Assembly: GCA_944326425.1 (NCBI GenBank)
Contig: CALVDX010000010.1
Coordinates: 1-64,000, forward strand
Reading direction: 5' to 3'
Length of the DNA stretch: 64,000 nt
Origin: Candidatus Gastranaerophilales bacterium
GTDB taxonomy: Bacteria > Cyanobacteriota > Vampirovibrionia > Gastranaerophilales > Gastranaerophilaceae
This document shows positions 38,524 to 46,869 of the stretch, one piece after another. Made by a program: the position numbers and the translations under genes. The number at the start of each line of letters is the position of its first letter. Position 1 is the stretch's first letter. The notes beneath the pieces are model-generated. The model was not told the DNA's origin. It did no database searches and saw only the letters and a list, made by a program, of their open reading frames with translations.

Positions 38524-38634
38524 CTAAACTTCCTCATTATTCTGAATTTTAAGCAACATAATGTTTTGTTCCGAAACATTATTAAAGCAGAGCATTCCGG
38601 CTATTACGGCTGCGGCACAGCTGGAGATATTCAC
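38524..38634 (-). CDS. Possible small peptide (36 aa)
   Basis: A short frame starting with GTG at 38634, with GAGGA five to six bases upstream, and ending two bases before the TTG start of the next gene. The product has a hydrophobic N-terminal half (MNISSCAAAVIAGMLCF) and a polar end. A strong promoter lies just upstream, which makes the peptide the first gene of the operon. It could also be an untranslated leader. Its stop region supplies the ribosome site of the next gene. Confidence 0.4.
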   Translation of the reverse strand: MNISSCAAAVIAGMLCFNNVSEQNIMLLKIQNNEEV

Positions 38635-38653
38635 TCCATTTCCTCGTAAGTAA

Positions 38654-38682
38654 ATCGTAAAATAATCTTTATGCATTGTCAA
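38654..38682 (-). promoter_or_regulatory. Sigma-70 promoter of the unknown-gene operon
   Basis: On the minus strand a perfect TTGACA (38677-38682) is followed after exactly 17 bases by TACGAT (38654-38659). The start would be near 38647, just before the small frame at 38634. Confidence 0.7.
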
Positions 38683-38690
38683 GAAAAAAC

Positions 38691-38726
38691 AAAAAAGGTG
38701 CGGTAATGTAACTAAATTACCGCACC
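38691..38726 (-). terminator. Intrinsic terminator of fliD
   Basis: An 11-base stem (GGTGCGGTAAT / ATTACCGCACC, 8-base loop) followed on the minus strand by TTTTTTG. It lies 22 bases after the fliD stop. Confidence 0.85.
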
Positions 38727-38748
38727 CTATAACTTATTAACATCTAAC

Positions 38749-40482
38749 TTAACCTGATAATAATGAACTATAATTAGCATTAAGCTGAGCAATAACATTT
38801 TCCATCGCTGCAAACTGGGATTCAAGTCTTGCCTGATATGTATCCACCGATTCTTGCTTTTTAGTAATTTTATCCTGCATATTAGAAACCTGAGTGGTTA
38901 ATGATGTCTCTTTAGTTGTAAAATAACCGCCTGAATACAGGGTATTATCAACTGTTGTTTTTAATGTTGAAATTATTCCATTAGTACCTAATAATAATTC
39001 TTTTACAGAATCTTGATTATTAGCCAATGCTTCAAGCAATGCATCCTCATCAAGAGTAAGTGAAACAGTATCATCAGCCATTGCGCTGCTTGCAGCTGTT
39101 GTAGAAATACCTATCTGTGATAATAATGAATATGCACCATCTGTTTCTATAGCTGAATTCATAGTATTACGTAAAGATGAATAAATTGATTTTAATGTAG
39201 TTTCACCATGTAACTCACCTGTCAGACTTGTCAAAGAATCAATTTCAGACATCAATGAATTGTAGGAATCAATTACCTCCGTAATAGCACTGGTAACTTT
39301 TTCAGTATCCTGGGCAATTGTTAAAGTCGTTTCACCTGTTTCAGAGGTATTAACGGACTTAAGATTCAACGTAACACCCGTAATTCTTGAAATATCTGAG
39401 GTTACAGTATTAGATGAAGAAGTTATATCAGTACCATTAATATTAACAATTGCATTTTGTCCGAGCTCTTGAGCCGCAGTAATAAGTCTGGTAGAGGTAA
39501 TATTATTACTGCTGTCTCTTTCGGTAACGGTAAGTCCCATTACATCAGTAAAATTACTTGTACCTGCCTCTATATTAATATAAGATGCACCTTCAACGGT
39601 AGAACGTAAGATTAACTTTCCGTTAGCAGCATCCCACGAAGCAAAAACATTTGCTTCTTCACTATTGTTAATTTGTGAAATTATGTTATCTAAAGTGGTA
39701 TTTTCATCAATAGTAAATGTAGCATTACCTATTGTAAAAGTGCCTTCCGCAATTTGTGTTTTAAACCCGGCATTTGCATCCGTTAACAATGTAGACCCTA
39801 TAACCTGATAAACTGATGATGCAGAATTATAAACACCATTTTCATCAATTTCAAGTCCCAGAAGTGATACAAAATTTGACGTATCAGTGTTAGCACCTAT
39901 TCTTAATTCGTCGCCGGAATTAGTAGCCGCAATAGATAAAATTCCGGTATCCTGGTCTATAGTAAGAGTTGCACCTGCAGAACTTAATCTTGATTGTAAG
40001 TTTGCGACCGTATCATTTTCATCAATATTAATTTCAGTTCTAACCCCGTCTACGTACACGGTGAAAGATCCCGCCTGAATACCTAAGTCAGAAAGTCTTG
40101 TGTTACCATCAGCAACTTCACTAACAGCTTCTTGAGCCTGAGCAGAAGTTGTAGTTGCTAATTGCTTTACGGTAATATCGTATGTATCACGGATAGCATC
40201 TGTCGTAACAGAGGCCGTAAACACCGTTTCATCACTTGATGTCGCTGTATTTGCAGCAAATATATCCATTGACGCACTGTATGAAGAATCGGTTAATGCC
40301 TGTAAAGCTGTTTGAAAATTTGTGAACGATGTTTTCAAATTACTAATTGTTGTCTGAGTTTCCTGAAGAGCAGACAACTGACTTTGCAAAGACGTTACAC
40401 CCAATTGTTTTACTGAAACGAGTGCACTAACCCAAGAATCTGTATCCAAACCGCTTGCTAATCCGCTGAATGATATTGTCAT
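38749..40482 (-). CDS. fliD: Flagellar filament cap protein FliD (hook-associated protein 2)
   Basis: A 577-aa FliD-family protein. The N-terminal signature is ISFSGLASGLDTDSWVSALVSVKQ followed by a coiled coil. The centre has FliD-type beta modules with repeated SxxxxNxFxxxxGL(x)VTE-like blocks (ASWDAANGKLILRS, NFTDVMGLTVTERDSS). The C terminus is QDKITKKQESVDTYQARLESQFAAMENVIAQLNANYSSLL. FliD caps the growing filament and helps flagellin fold, outside the cell. I choose the ATG at 40482, which has AGGA upstream and fits the family start; a longer frame from 40557 does not. No other flagellar gene is in the window. Confidence 0.88.
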   Translation of the reverse strand: MTISFSGLASGLDTDSWVSALVSVKQLGVTSLQSQLSALQETQTTISNLKTSFTNFQTALQALTDSSYSASMDIFAANTATSSDETVFTASVTTDAIRDTYDITVKQLATTTSAQAQEAVSEVADGNTRLSDLGIQAGSFTVYVDGVRTEINIDENDTVANLQSRLSSAGATLTIDQDTGILSIAATNSGDELRIGANTDTSNFVSLLGLEIDENGVYNSASSVYQVIGSTLLTDANAGFKTQIAEGTFTIGNATFTIDENTTLDNIISQINNSEEANVFASWDAANGKLILRSTVEGASYINIEAGTSNFTDVMGLTVTERDSSNNITSTRLITAAQELGQNAIVNINGTDITSSSNTVTSDISRITGVTLNLKSVNTSETGETTLTIAQDTEKVTSAITEVIDSYNSLMSEIDSLTSLTGELHGETTLKSIYSSLRNTMNSAIETDGAYSLLSQIGISTTAASSAMADDTVSLTLDEDALLEALANNQDSVKELLLGTNGIISTLKTTVDNTLYSGGYFTTKETSLTTQVSNMQDKITKKQESVDTYQARLESQFAAMENVIAQLNANYSSLLSG

Positions 40483-40569
40483 CTTTTCGATCCTTCCTGA
40501 TATTATTATCTTCCGTGTATATTTATTATATGCCACATTTTTTAGGTTTTCAACCATACAAATACACTA

Positions 40570-40587
40570 ATTATTAAGATTTGTAAA
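40570..40587 (+). promoter_or_regulatory. HLR1-type box (one half degenerate) upstream of the 40656 gene
   Basis: ATTATTAA (two mismatches) and TTTGTAAA (perfect) are separated by GA. The degenerate half is almost the same as that at 25799 (AATATTAA). Orientation relative to the gene is as in the other boxes. Confidence 0.4.
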
Positions 40588-40598
40588 ATTGAATTTTT

Positions 40599-40630
40599 AA
40601 AATTAAAAATGAACATTTATTTTTAATTTT
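40599..40630. repeat. Perfect AT-rich inverted repeat (possible operator)
   Basis: AAAATTAAAAAT and ATTTTTAATTTT form a 12-base perfect inverted repeat with an 8-base centre. It lies between the HLR1-type box and the TTATAG -10-like box of the gene at 40656. It may be an operator, or simply AT-rich chance. Confidence 0.35.
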
Positions 40631-40655
40631 CGTTATAGGAGTGTAAAAAGAAAGG

Positions 40656-41006
40656 ATGGACTTTATGAGTGAAGAACAAAAAGAATTTTATGAAATTAGA
40701 AAAAGCACAGTTAAACATTTTTTAATCATCGTTTGCGGTTCATTTATCGGGTGCTTGTTAGCTCTAATACTTATGGGGCAATTAACAAAACCTAAATTCC
40801 CGCCCTGCCCCTATGGTCAAATGATGCCGCCTCCGTCGATTGCACACCAATTCCACAGAGGAGGTCCGGGATATGATTGCCCGTTCAAACAACATTTCCG
40901 CGGTGATAGGCCTGCCCCGCGTAAGATAATGAAAGCTCCCGATAAAAAATTTACTCCGGCCGATAAAGTACAAACAAGACAACTTCCGCCGGCTGAAAGA
41001 AAATAA
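40656..41006 (+). CDS. Small membrane-anchored Pro-rich protein (116 aa)
   Basis: No family recognised. A cytoplasmic start (MDFMSEEQKEFYEIRKSTVK) is followed by one membrane helix (HFLIIVCGSFIGCLLALILMG) and a Pro-, Arg- and Lys-rich outer part with two Cys (FPPCPYGQMMPPP, DCPFKQHF). AAAGGA precedes the ATG. It is monocistronic, with its own terminator, and is divergent from fliD. The basic Pro-rich tail may contact the cell wall; this is inference. Confidence 0.7.
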   Translation: MDFMSEEQKEFYEIRKSTVKHFLIIVCGSFIGCLLALILMGQLTKPKFPPCPYGQMMPPPSIAHQFHRGGPGYDCPFKQHFRGDRPAPRKIMKAPDKKFTPADKVQTRQLPPAERK

Positions 41007-41014
41007 TAATTAAG

Positions 41015-41050
41015 AAAGAGGGTGACAGTACCGTCACCCTCTTTATATTT
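41015..41050 (+). terminator. Intrinsic terminator between the 40656 gene and minE
   Basis: A 12-base perfect stem (AAAGAGGGTGAC / GTCACCCTCTTT, 6-base loop) followed by ATATTT. It could also serve minE in the other direction, where AATTATTATT follows. Confidence 0.75.
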
Positions 41051-41061
41051 ACAAATAAAAA

Positions 41062-41625
41062 TTATACCGTTTCCGGTGTATTATTTTCTTCATTCACACT
41101 GCCGCCGCTATTTTCGCCGGAAGAATTTTCTTCCTCTGCAGGCGCACTTTGAGAATCATCTTGTGCAGCTTCTTCGGATGTTTCAGAATCTTCAATACAA
41201 TTTTCATCACCATCAGCCCCCTCAGCTGTATCAACAGACTCATTCTCTTCAGTTGCAGCATCAGCATCATCCTCGTCCTCAGCCAATTTTATACCTTTCA
41301 ACAATGCGTCTTTTTTAAGAGCCTCTTCTATTTCTTTTTCATCTTTTGCTCTGATAACAGGAATCGAAAGCATAAGAGCTACCTGATCGCCTTCCTGTTC
41401 AAAATTCAACTCAAGCAAATTCTTGTCTAATTCAACATATTTAGACAACAAATCCACCAATTCGCCGCGCATTTGCTCAAGAATTTTAGGAGTAAGATTT
41501 GTCCTGTCCTGCATTAAAACTAACTTTAACCGGCTCCTTGCAACCTCTTTAACATTATTATCAGATACTTCCTGCGGCTTAAAGAAGCTAAAAACCTTAT
41601 TATAAAAGCTTGTAAAAAAACTCAT
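41062..41625 (-). CDS. minE: Cell division topological specificity factor MinE, with acidic C-terminal extension
   Basis: A 187-aa MinE. The N-terminal amphipathic membrane-targeting helix (FFTSFYNKVFSFFK) is followed by the MinD-binding region (ARSRLKLVLMQDRTNLTPKILEQMRGELVDLLSKYVELD) and the beta-rich dimer part ending near SIPVIRAKDE. Normal MinE is about 85-100 residues; here a further 80 or so residues are almost all Glu, Asp, Ala and Ser. The extension is unusual and of unknown role. It is last in a minC-minD-minE operon, 15 bases after minD. MinE drives MinCD oscillation and so places the division septum. Confidence 0.93.
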   Translation of the reverse strand: MSFFTSFYNKVFSFFKPQEVSDNNVKEVARSRLKLVLMQDRTNLTPKILEQMRGELVDLLSKYVELDKNLLELNFEQEGDQVALMLSIPVIRAKDEKEIEEALKKDALLKGIKLAEDEDDADAATEENESVDTAEGADGDENCIEDSETSEEAAQDDSQSAPAEEENSSGENSGGSVNEENNTPETV

Positions 41626-41640
41626 TTCCCTATGCTCCTC

Positions 41641-42465
41641 TTATATCTTAGCCTTTATATCTTTAATGGTTTTTTCAAAAAAGTTTTTAATCTTACCAAA
41701 GAAATTTTTATCTTCTTCAAGATTTAAGAATTCAACTTCTTCGCCCATTATACGTCTTGCCACATTTCTATAAGCCTGTCCGGCTAAGGACTTTTCATCA
41801 TTTACAATCGGGTCGCCCTTATTTGTTGATGAAATAATACCTGTATCTTCAGGGATTATACCAATCAAATCACATGCCAGAAGCTCTACAACATCCTCCA
41901 CGCTCATCATATCATTTGATGCAATAAGATTTGGGCGGACCCTGTTTAATAAAAGCTTGTAACTTTCAATTTCTTCACGGGCAGAAAGAAGCCCGATAAT
42001 TCTATCGGCATCCCTTATTGCAGACATTTCCGGAGTGGTAACAACAATTGCCTCGGAAGCCCCTGCAATAGCATTCTGAAACCCTTGCTCAATACCTGCC
42101 GGGCAATCAACAAGAATAAAATCATTATCTTTTTTAAGAGTTTCACAAATTTCCTTCAATTGTTCCTGTGTAACCGCAGATTTATCACGTGTTTGCGCAG
42201 CAGCCAGCAATGATAAATTCGGATTTTTCTTATCTTTAACAAGCGCCTGCTTTAACTTACAACGTTCTTCTACAACGTCAACAATAGTATAGACAATTCT
42301 GTTTTCTAACCCCAACAGCAAATCCAAATTTCTTAGTCCTATATCTGTATCGATAAGCACGACTTTATTTCCGGCTTTTGCCAAAGCCGTACCAATATTG
42401 GCACTGGTAGTTGTTTTACCAACTCCGCCCTTGCCTGAGGTAATAACTATTACTCGACCACTCAT
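41641..42465 (-). CDS. minD: Septum site-determining ATPase MinD
   Basis: A 274-aa ParA/MinD-family ATPase. It has the deviant Walker A GKGGVGKTTT near residue 11, switch segment LIDTDIGLRNLD, the DCPAGIEQGF Walker B region, and a C-terminal amphipathic helix (NFFGKIKNFFEKTIKDIKAKI) for reversible membrane binding. It recruits MinC to block misplaced FtsZ rings. The start overlaps the minC stop by four bases (ATGA), so translation is coupled. Confidence 0.97.
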   Translation of the reverse strand: MSGRVIVITSGKGGVGKTTTSANIGTALAKAGNKVVLIDTDIGLRNLDLLLGLENRIVYTIVDVVEERCKLKQALVKDKKNPNLSLLAAAQTRDKSAVTQEQLKEICETLKKDNDFILVDCPAGIEQGFQNAIAGASEAIVVTTPEMSAIRDADRIIGLLSAREEIESYKLLLNRVRPNLIASNDMMSVEDVVELLACDLIGIIPEDTGIISSTNKGDPIVNDEKSLAGQAYRNVARRIMGEEVEFLNLEEDKNFFGKIKNFFEKTIKDIKAKI

Positions 42466-43355
42466 TCGTCTCTCCTTAGTTTTTTGTAAATTACTATACT
42501 GTTATTTTCTAATACTGCTACTTCAGGGGTAAATTCATTAGATTTTTGGACAAACGGTACGTTATATGTATCATTTCGTCTGGCATACAGCCCCGCAATT
42601 CTTAACTGTATTGCATTAAGTTTCAAGGCTCTAACCTTTGCGTTTACATTACCGTGAGCCCCTGCATGAGCTATACCGCCCAGAATTCCCCAAACCGTAA
42701 TATCACCCTGGGCTACTATTTCACTACCGGGGTGAGCATCACCCACTATAAATATATTGCCGTCATAACTGATTGTCTGGCCGGAACGTAATGTTCTGTT
42801 TAAATATAGAGTAGGAAGGGTTTCCGGATTTTCTTCATGATTTTTTTGTTCATCGGGCAAGATTCCTGTTGTATCCATCATAACATACTTGCTGTCACCG
42901 TTAAGAACCAAACCGCCTGCCTCCGCCACCTCGCTAAAATCGGCAATAGGTGTCAAGGGAACTGTTTCTTGCTTTTGCTCGTTATTTTCATCAACAGTTG
43001 TTACAATCCCGAGTACTGCGTCAATTTCTTCCGGTTTTACCGTTGTATACTCAGACTCTGTTTCTGCTTCATTTTTTAGCTCAGAAACCAGTATAGAAAG
43101 ATTTTCAGCCGCTGCCTTTGTTTGAGCCGAAGAGGTATCAATCATACCGATTTCACCTTGCATTGAATCAATCAGTGCCTTTATACTAAGCAGCTGAGAT
43201 TGATTTAAATCAGTATCCCCGAGTTTAAGGCAGATTTTTTTATTTCTTGCCTCTGGCAAATCTAATATGGAACTTAACTCATAGATTAATTGTGAAGTGT
43301 TTTTTGCATTACTCAGGTCTACTATAAATCCGTTTTCAATAGAAGCATTATCCAT
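42462..43355 (-). CDS. minC: Septum formation inhibitor MinC
   Basis: A 297-aa MinC. The N-terminal half is the poorly conserved FtsZ-interacting domain. A linker of about 45 residues follows, and the C-terminal half is the beta-helix MinD-binding domain: LNRTLRSGQTISYDGNIFIVGDAHPGSEIVAQGDITVWGILGGIAHAGAHGN...ALKLNAIQLRIAG. This last pattern is highly diagnostic. It is first in the minCDE operon. The protein is somewhat longer than usual because of the acidic, Thr/Glu-rich linker. Confidence 0.95.
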   Translation of the reverse strand: MDNASIENGFIVDLSNAKNTSQLIYELSSILDLPEARNKKICLKLGDTDLNQSQLLSIKALIDSMQGEIGMIDTSSAQTKAAAENLSILVSELKNEAETESEYTTVKPEEIDAVLGIVTTVDENNEQKQETVPLTPIADFSEVAEAGGLVLNGDSKYVMMDTTGILPDEQKNHEENPETLPTLYLNRTLRSGQTISYDGNIFIVGDAHPGSEIVAQGDITVWGILGGIAHAGAHGNVNAKVRALKLNAIQLRIAGLYARRNDTYNVPFVQKSNEFTPEVAVLENNSIVIYKKLRRDE

Positions 43356-43439
43356 TATACATACACCCGTTTAACTATTACTGTTTTAAGCGTAACCTAA
43401 AAAATATTTCTGTTCAATGGAGTGTGTATAAATGTAAAT

Positions 43440-44372
43440 TTATATGTGCAAAGCCGCTTCTATCGCTGCTACCATTGATTTTTCAGAAGCAATGCCTTTG
43501 CCTGCTATATCAAAAGCAGTACCATGAGCCGGAGAAGTACGGATTATATCAAGACCTATCGTCATATTAACCGTAGAAGATGTGCCTGCAGCCTTAATTG
43601 GTATTAATCCCTGGTCGTGATACATTGCCACATAACAATCATAAGGCTGTTTCGTCTTTAAGATTGAGCAGCGTAAAGCTTCTGCCAACAACGTATCTGC
43701 ACTATATGCCCCTTCAATATTTATCCCTTCAAAAGCGAGTTTTTCTACAGCCGGATTTAGTATTTCAATTTCTTCATTGCCCAATACACCGTTTTCACCC
43801 GCATGAGGATTCAATGCGCATAATGCAATTCTTGGATTTTGTATATTTGTATGTCTTTTAAAAAAATCAACTAGCCGCTTAACTTTTGAAGAAACCAGTT
43901 CTTTCGTTACAACCACCTCTTTTAAAGGTACATGTCTTGTCAAAAGCAGTACCCTGAAATCGTTATTTAGAAATAGCATTTCTGCTTTTTCATTGTTTTT
44001 TGCAAGGAAATGCTCGAGTACTTCAGTTTGACCGTTAAAATAATGCCCGGCCAAATGCATAGCTTTTTTTGATACCGGCGCTGTAACAATTCTCCTTGGG
44101 CTTATTTTACAGGCTGTCTCTAATTGCCTAAAGGAAAAATCCCCGCCTTCTTTTGTATCCTTTCCCAGATTATACGAGCCAATATAAGGTATATCTATCA
44201 GCTCTATATTTTTTCTGAGATGACCATTTACGTCAAGCAACCCTTTATTCCCGACGATTACAAATTCAGAAGGGTTAATATCCATAGAATTAAGAGCCTT
44301 TATAACTATTTCCGCTCCAATTCCATTCGGGTCCCCGAGTGTAATTGCTATTTTTTGAGTATATTTATTCAT
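43440..44372 (-). CDS. PdxA-family dehydrogenase, probably PdxA2 (4-phospho-D-threonate/erythronate type)
   Basis: A 310-aa NAD-dependent dehydrogenase of the PdxA family. It has ITLGDPNGIGAEI at the start and metal-binding His in LTRHVPL (about 146), NPHAGENG (about 190) and AMYHDQGLIP (about 250). In the usual substrate loop GHTE the His is replaced: GQTE (about 113-116). The gene overlaps by eight bases a DUF1537 kinase. In the family such a pair marks PdxA2, which oxidises 4-phospho-D-threonate or -erythronate, and not the vitamin B6 enzyme. A B6 role cannot be excluded if this is the only pdxA in the genome. Confidence 0.85.
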   Translation of the reverse strand: MNKYTQKIAITLGDPNGIGAEIVIKALNSMDINPSEFVIVGNKGLLDVNGHLRKNIELIDIPYIGSYNLGKDTKEGGDFSFRQLETACKISPRRIVTAPVSKKAMHLAGHYFNGQTEVLEHFLAKNNEKAEMLFLNNDFRVLLLTRHVPLKEVVVTKELVSSKVKRLVDFFKRHTNIQNPRIALCALNPHAGENGVLGNEEIEILNPAVEKLAFEGINIEGAYSADTLLAEALRCSILKTKQPYDCYVAMYHDQGLIPIKAAGTSSTVNMTIGLDIIRTSPAHGTAFDIAGKGIASEKSMVAAIEAALHI

Positions 44373-45669
44373 GAGCTTTCAGATAATTTAAAATATCAAC
44401 AAGCGTATTCGCATTCCCCAGATTTCCGGATTTTGTAACAATCCATTTTTTCTGGCTGTTTCTGGCTAACGCTATAGCAGGGGCTGCTTCATCTACAATA
44501 TCTAATTCTGTTGAATTTATATTCTTACAACATTTATAAGATGTTTCTCCCCCCATAGTTATTAGTATAATGTCACGGGAGTGAGATATTTCCTGTGCAA
44601 TATACCCCAGAAAATCAGTTACCTTTTGATAAAAAATTCTGGTACTATCATCATCCTGAATACTCCCTGAAACCTCTTCATAATCATTCATTATATTTGA
44701 AGTATGCACTACTATGATATTATCTTTACCAAGATTATCTAAAACTTTTTCAACTATTATAGATTGCTTATTGTTAATAATATCAGCAGCTTTTAATGAT
44801 ATAACATATACATTTTGATAATCATCAGATTGTTCCAGACGTTCAATCTGTTTAGCAGTAATCTGTGTAGCACTTCCTGATAAAACCAGTTTAGGCAGGA
44901 CAGGAATTTTTAATTGTTCTTCATGAATTTTTGCAGCACCTAACCAGACATTTGCCAGTACTTTAGCAAATGCAGCTGTTCCTGTTGGCAATATCTTATA
45001 CTCCATCCTGTTAATTGCCAGAACAACCTGTTCAATATTAGTAGTAGAGACAGCATCTACAACTATTAATTTTTTTCCCTCATCAATTAATTCATTTAAT
45101 CTTTTTAATATCGGACCTGCTCCGTTCATAACAGTTTTAAGCTCTAGAACCCCGATAATATCTTCATGTTCTGTCCCAACCTGAGCTTTAAACATAGTAG
45201 GAATATGAGATTCCAAAATCGGACAGACAGGATCCATCGCCATATCACTCATTGATATAGGAAGCCCTTTTAATAAATGATACCCTCCAACAGTAATTCT
45301 GCCTTCCGCAGGAAATGCAGGAATTACCACTGCCGCATCATATTCCAGCTCTTTCAATACAGTAAGGGTTTCTATTGCTATATGTCCTCTCAGTGTTGAA
45401 TCTATTTTCTTGTAATAATATTCAAAGTTAAAATTATCCTTCAAAAAAACTGTGGTATTTTTTACTTTGTTATAGGCCTCTTCCGCTGATAAATTTCTAC
45501 TTTCTGTGGAGATGGCCCAGGCTTGAGTTGTTTCCCGCGCGAATTCTGACGGGATCTGTTCTTCAAGAAGTATTTTGGTTGCCGCACCTTTTTGCTGCAT
45601 TTGCAGGGCTGTATCATTTGCACCTGTAAGGTCATCAGCGATTATCCCAACCAAATCAGAAATAAACAT
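44365..45669 (-). CDS. Four-carbon acid sugar kinase (DUF1537, DtnK/OtnK-like)
   Basis: A 434-aa kinase of the DUF1537 family. The N-terminal substrate domain begins GIIADDLTGANDTALQM, contains STESRNLSAEEAY and YKKIDSTLRGHIA. The C-terminal nucleotide-binding domain has LVLSGSATQITAKQI, a later LITMGGETSYKCC and IVTKSGNLGNANTLVDIL. Family members phosphorylate D-threonate, D-erythronate or related C4 acids at the 4-OH. Overlap with the PdxA-type gene indicates a two-step path from the acid to a ketose phosphate (probably dihydroxyacetone phosphate plus CO2). The start shares one base with the ssb stop. Confidence 0.9.
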   Translation of the reverse strand: MFISDLVGIIADDLTGANDTALQMQQKGAATKILLEEQIPSEFARETTQAWAISTESRNLSAEEAYNKVKNTTVFLKDNFNFEYYYKKIDSTLRGHIAIETLTVLKELEYDAAVVIPAFPAEGRITVGGYHLLKGLPISMSDMAMDPVCPILESHIPTMFKAQVGTEHEDIIGVLELKTVMNGAGPILKRLNELIDEGKKLIVVDAVSTTNIEQVVLAINRMEYKILPTGTAAFAKVLANVWLGAAKIHEEQLKIPVLPKLVLSGSATQITAKQIERLEQSDDYQNVYVISLKAADIINNKQSIIVEKVLDNLGKDNIIVVHTSNIMNDYEEVSGSIQDDDSTRIFYQKVTDFLGYIAQEISHSRDIILITMGGETSYKCCKNINSTELDIVDEAAPAIALARNSQKKWIVTKSGNLGNANTLVDILNYLKAHE

Positions 45670-45995
45670 TATTCAGCATCCCTCTTTGACCCTAATAACC
45701 GTATATTATTAGCTACTATAAGATATCTTTCCCTTGTATCGCCAGAAGCATCATTCCATTTACTGATACTAATTCTCCCGTCAACAGCAACCTGGCGGCC
45801 GCGCTTAATATACTCACCGGCAAATTCAGCTTGTTTATCCCATACTTCAATATTATACCAGTCCGTAACCTCCTCTTTAGTCCTTGCATCCCAGCGGTTG
45901 ACTGCAAGAGAAAAAGATGTCTTAACCTTTCCCGATTCAAAATATTTAATTTCGGCATCCTGACCGGCTCTGCCAATTATTGTTACTGTATTCAT
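45669..45995 (-). CDS. ssb: Single-stranded DNA-binding protein, short form without acidic tail
   Basis: A 108-aa OB-fold SSB: MNTVTIIGRAGQDAEIKYFESGKVKTSFSLAVNR, then DWYNIEVWDKQAEFAGEYIKRGRQVAVDGRI, the diagnostic core. It stops right after the fold (RLLGSKRDAE) and lacks the disordered tail with the DDDIPF-like acidic tip that recruits partner proteins. It may therefore be a secondary SSB, with the replicative one elsewhere. It lies between yebC and the DUF1537 kinase in one operon. Confidence 0.9.
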   Translation of the reverse strand: MNTVTIIGRAGQDAEIKYFESGKVKTSFSLAVNRWDARTKEEVTDWYNIEVWDKQAEFAGEYIKRGRQVAVDGRISISKWNDASGDTRERYLIVANNIRLLGSKRDAE

Positions 45996-46004
45996 AATAC
46001 TCCT

Positions 46005-46754
46005 TTATATATCAAGTTTTTCCATAAGTTCATCCGAGATATCAAAATTTGCATACACATTTTGAACATCATCATGTTCTTCAAGCCTGCTTAAAAGCTT
46101 TAATACGTTAGATGCAACTTTTTCATCTGTTATCTCAATCATATTCTGCGGTATTCTTGTAAATTCAGCATTAGAAGAAACAAAACCCTCTTTTTCAAGA
46201 CCCTCTACTACATTTTGAAAATCCGCTACTGATGTATATACCTTATAACCATCGTCTTCTTCAATAATATCTTCAGCATTCAAATTAATTGCAGCTTCAA
46301 AAAGTTTTTCAAAATCTACATTTTTATCAAATGTAATACTGCCCCTTTTATCAAACATCCAGCCTACACATCCGGTTTCTCCAAGATTTCCGTTATATTT
46401 TGTAAAATAACTTCTTATATCACCGGCCGTACGGTTTTTGTTATCAGTCATTGCTTCAACAACAACAGCCACGCCGCCTTCTGCATAGCCTTCATAAACT
46501 ATTTCTTCGTAATTTTCGTTATTGGAGGAACCGGCCCCTTTTTCTATAGCCCTTTTTATATTATCATTTGGAAGCCCCGCTGCTTTAGCACGTTCGATAG
46601 CCGTTTTTAGACGAAAATTACCGGACGGATCACTTCCTCCCAATCTCGATGCAACAATTAATTCTCTTGAATACTTCTGGAACTCTGCTGCACGCGCCGA
46701 ATCAACTTTTGCTTTTTTACGTTTTATTGTCGACCACTTTGAATGTCCGCTCAT
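46005..46754 (-). CDS. yebC: YebC/PmpR family protein
   Basis: A 249-aa YebC-family protein. It begins [22 protein letters not shown] and contains [65 protein letters not shown]. The family was long called a transcriptional regulator; recent work ties some members to ribosomes stalled at proline runs. It heads an operon with ssb, the DUF1537 kinase and the PdxA-type gene. Confidence 0.95.
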   Translation of the reverse strand: MSGHSKWSTIKRKKAKVDSARAAEFQKYSRELIVASRLGGSDPSGNFRLKTAIERAKAAGLPNDNIKRAIEKGAGSSNNENYEEIVYEGYAEGGVAVVVEAMTDNKNRTAGDIRSYFTKYNGNLGETGCVGWMFDKRGSITFDKNVDFEKLFEAAINLNAEDIIEEDDGYKVYTSVADFQNVVEGLEKEGFVSSNAEFTRIPQNMIEITDEKVASNVLKLLSRLEEHDDVQNVYANFDISDELMEKLDI

Positions 46755-46869
46755 TTTTACCTCATTTCTCTATATGATTATGATAACATAAGGATAAAAT
46801 TCAACAACCGGAGAATAGGAACTTTTTAAGTTTTGTATCAAGATAGAGCTATCAAAGGAGTAATAATTT

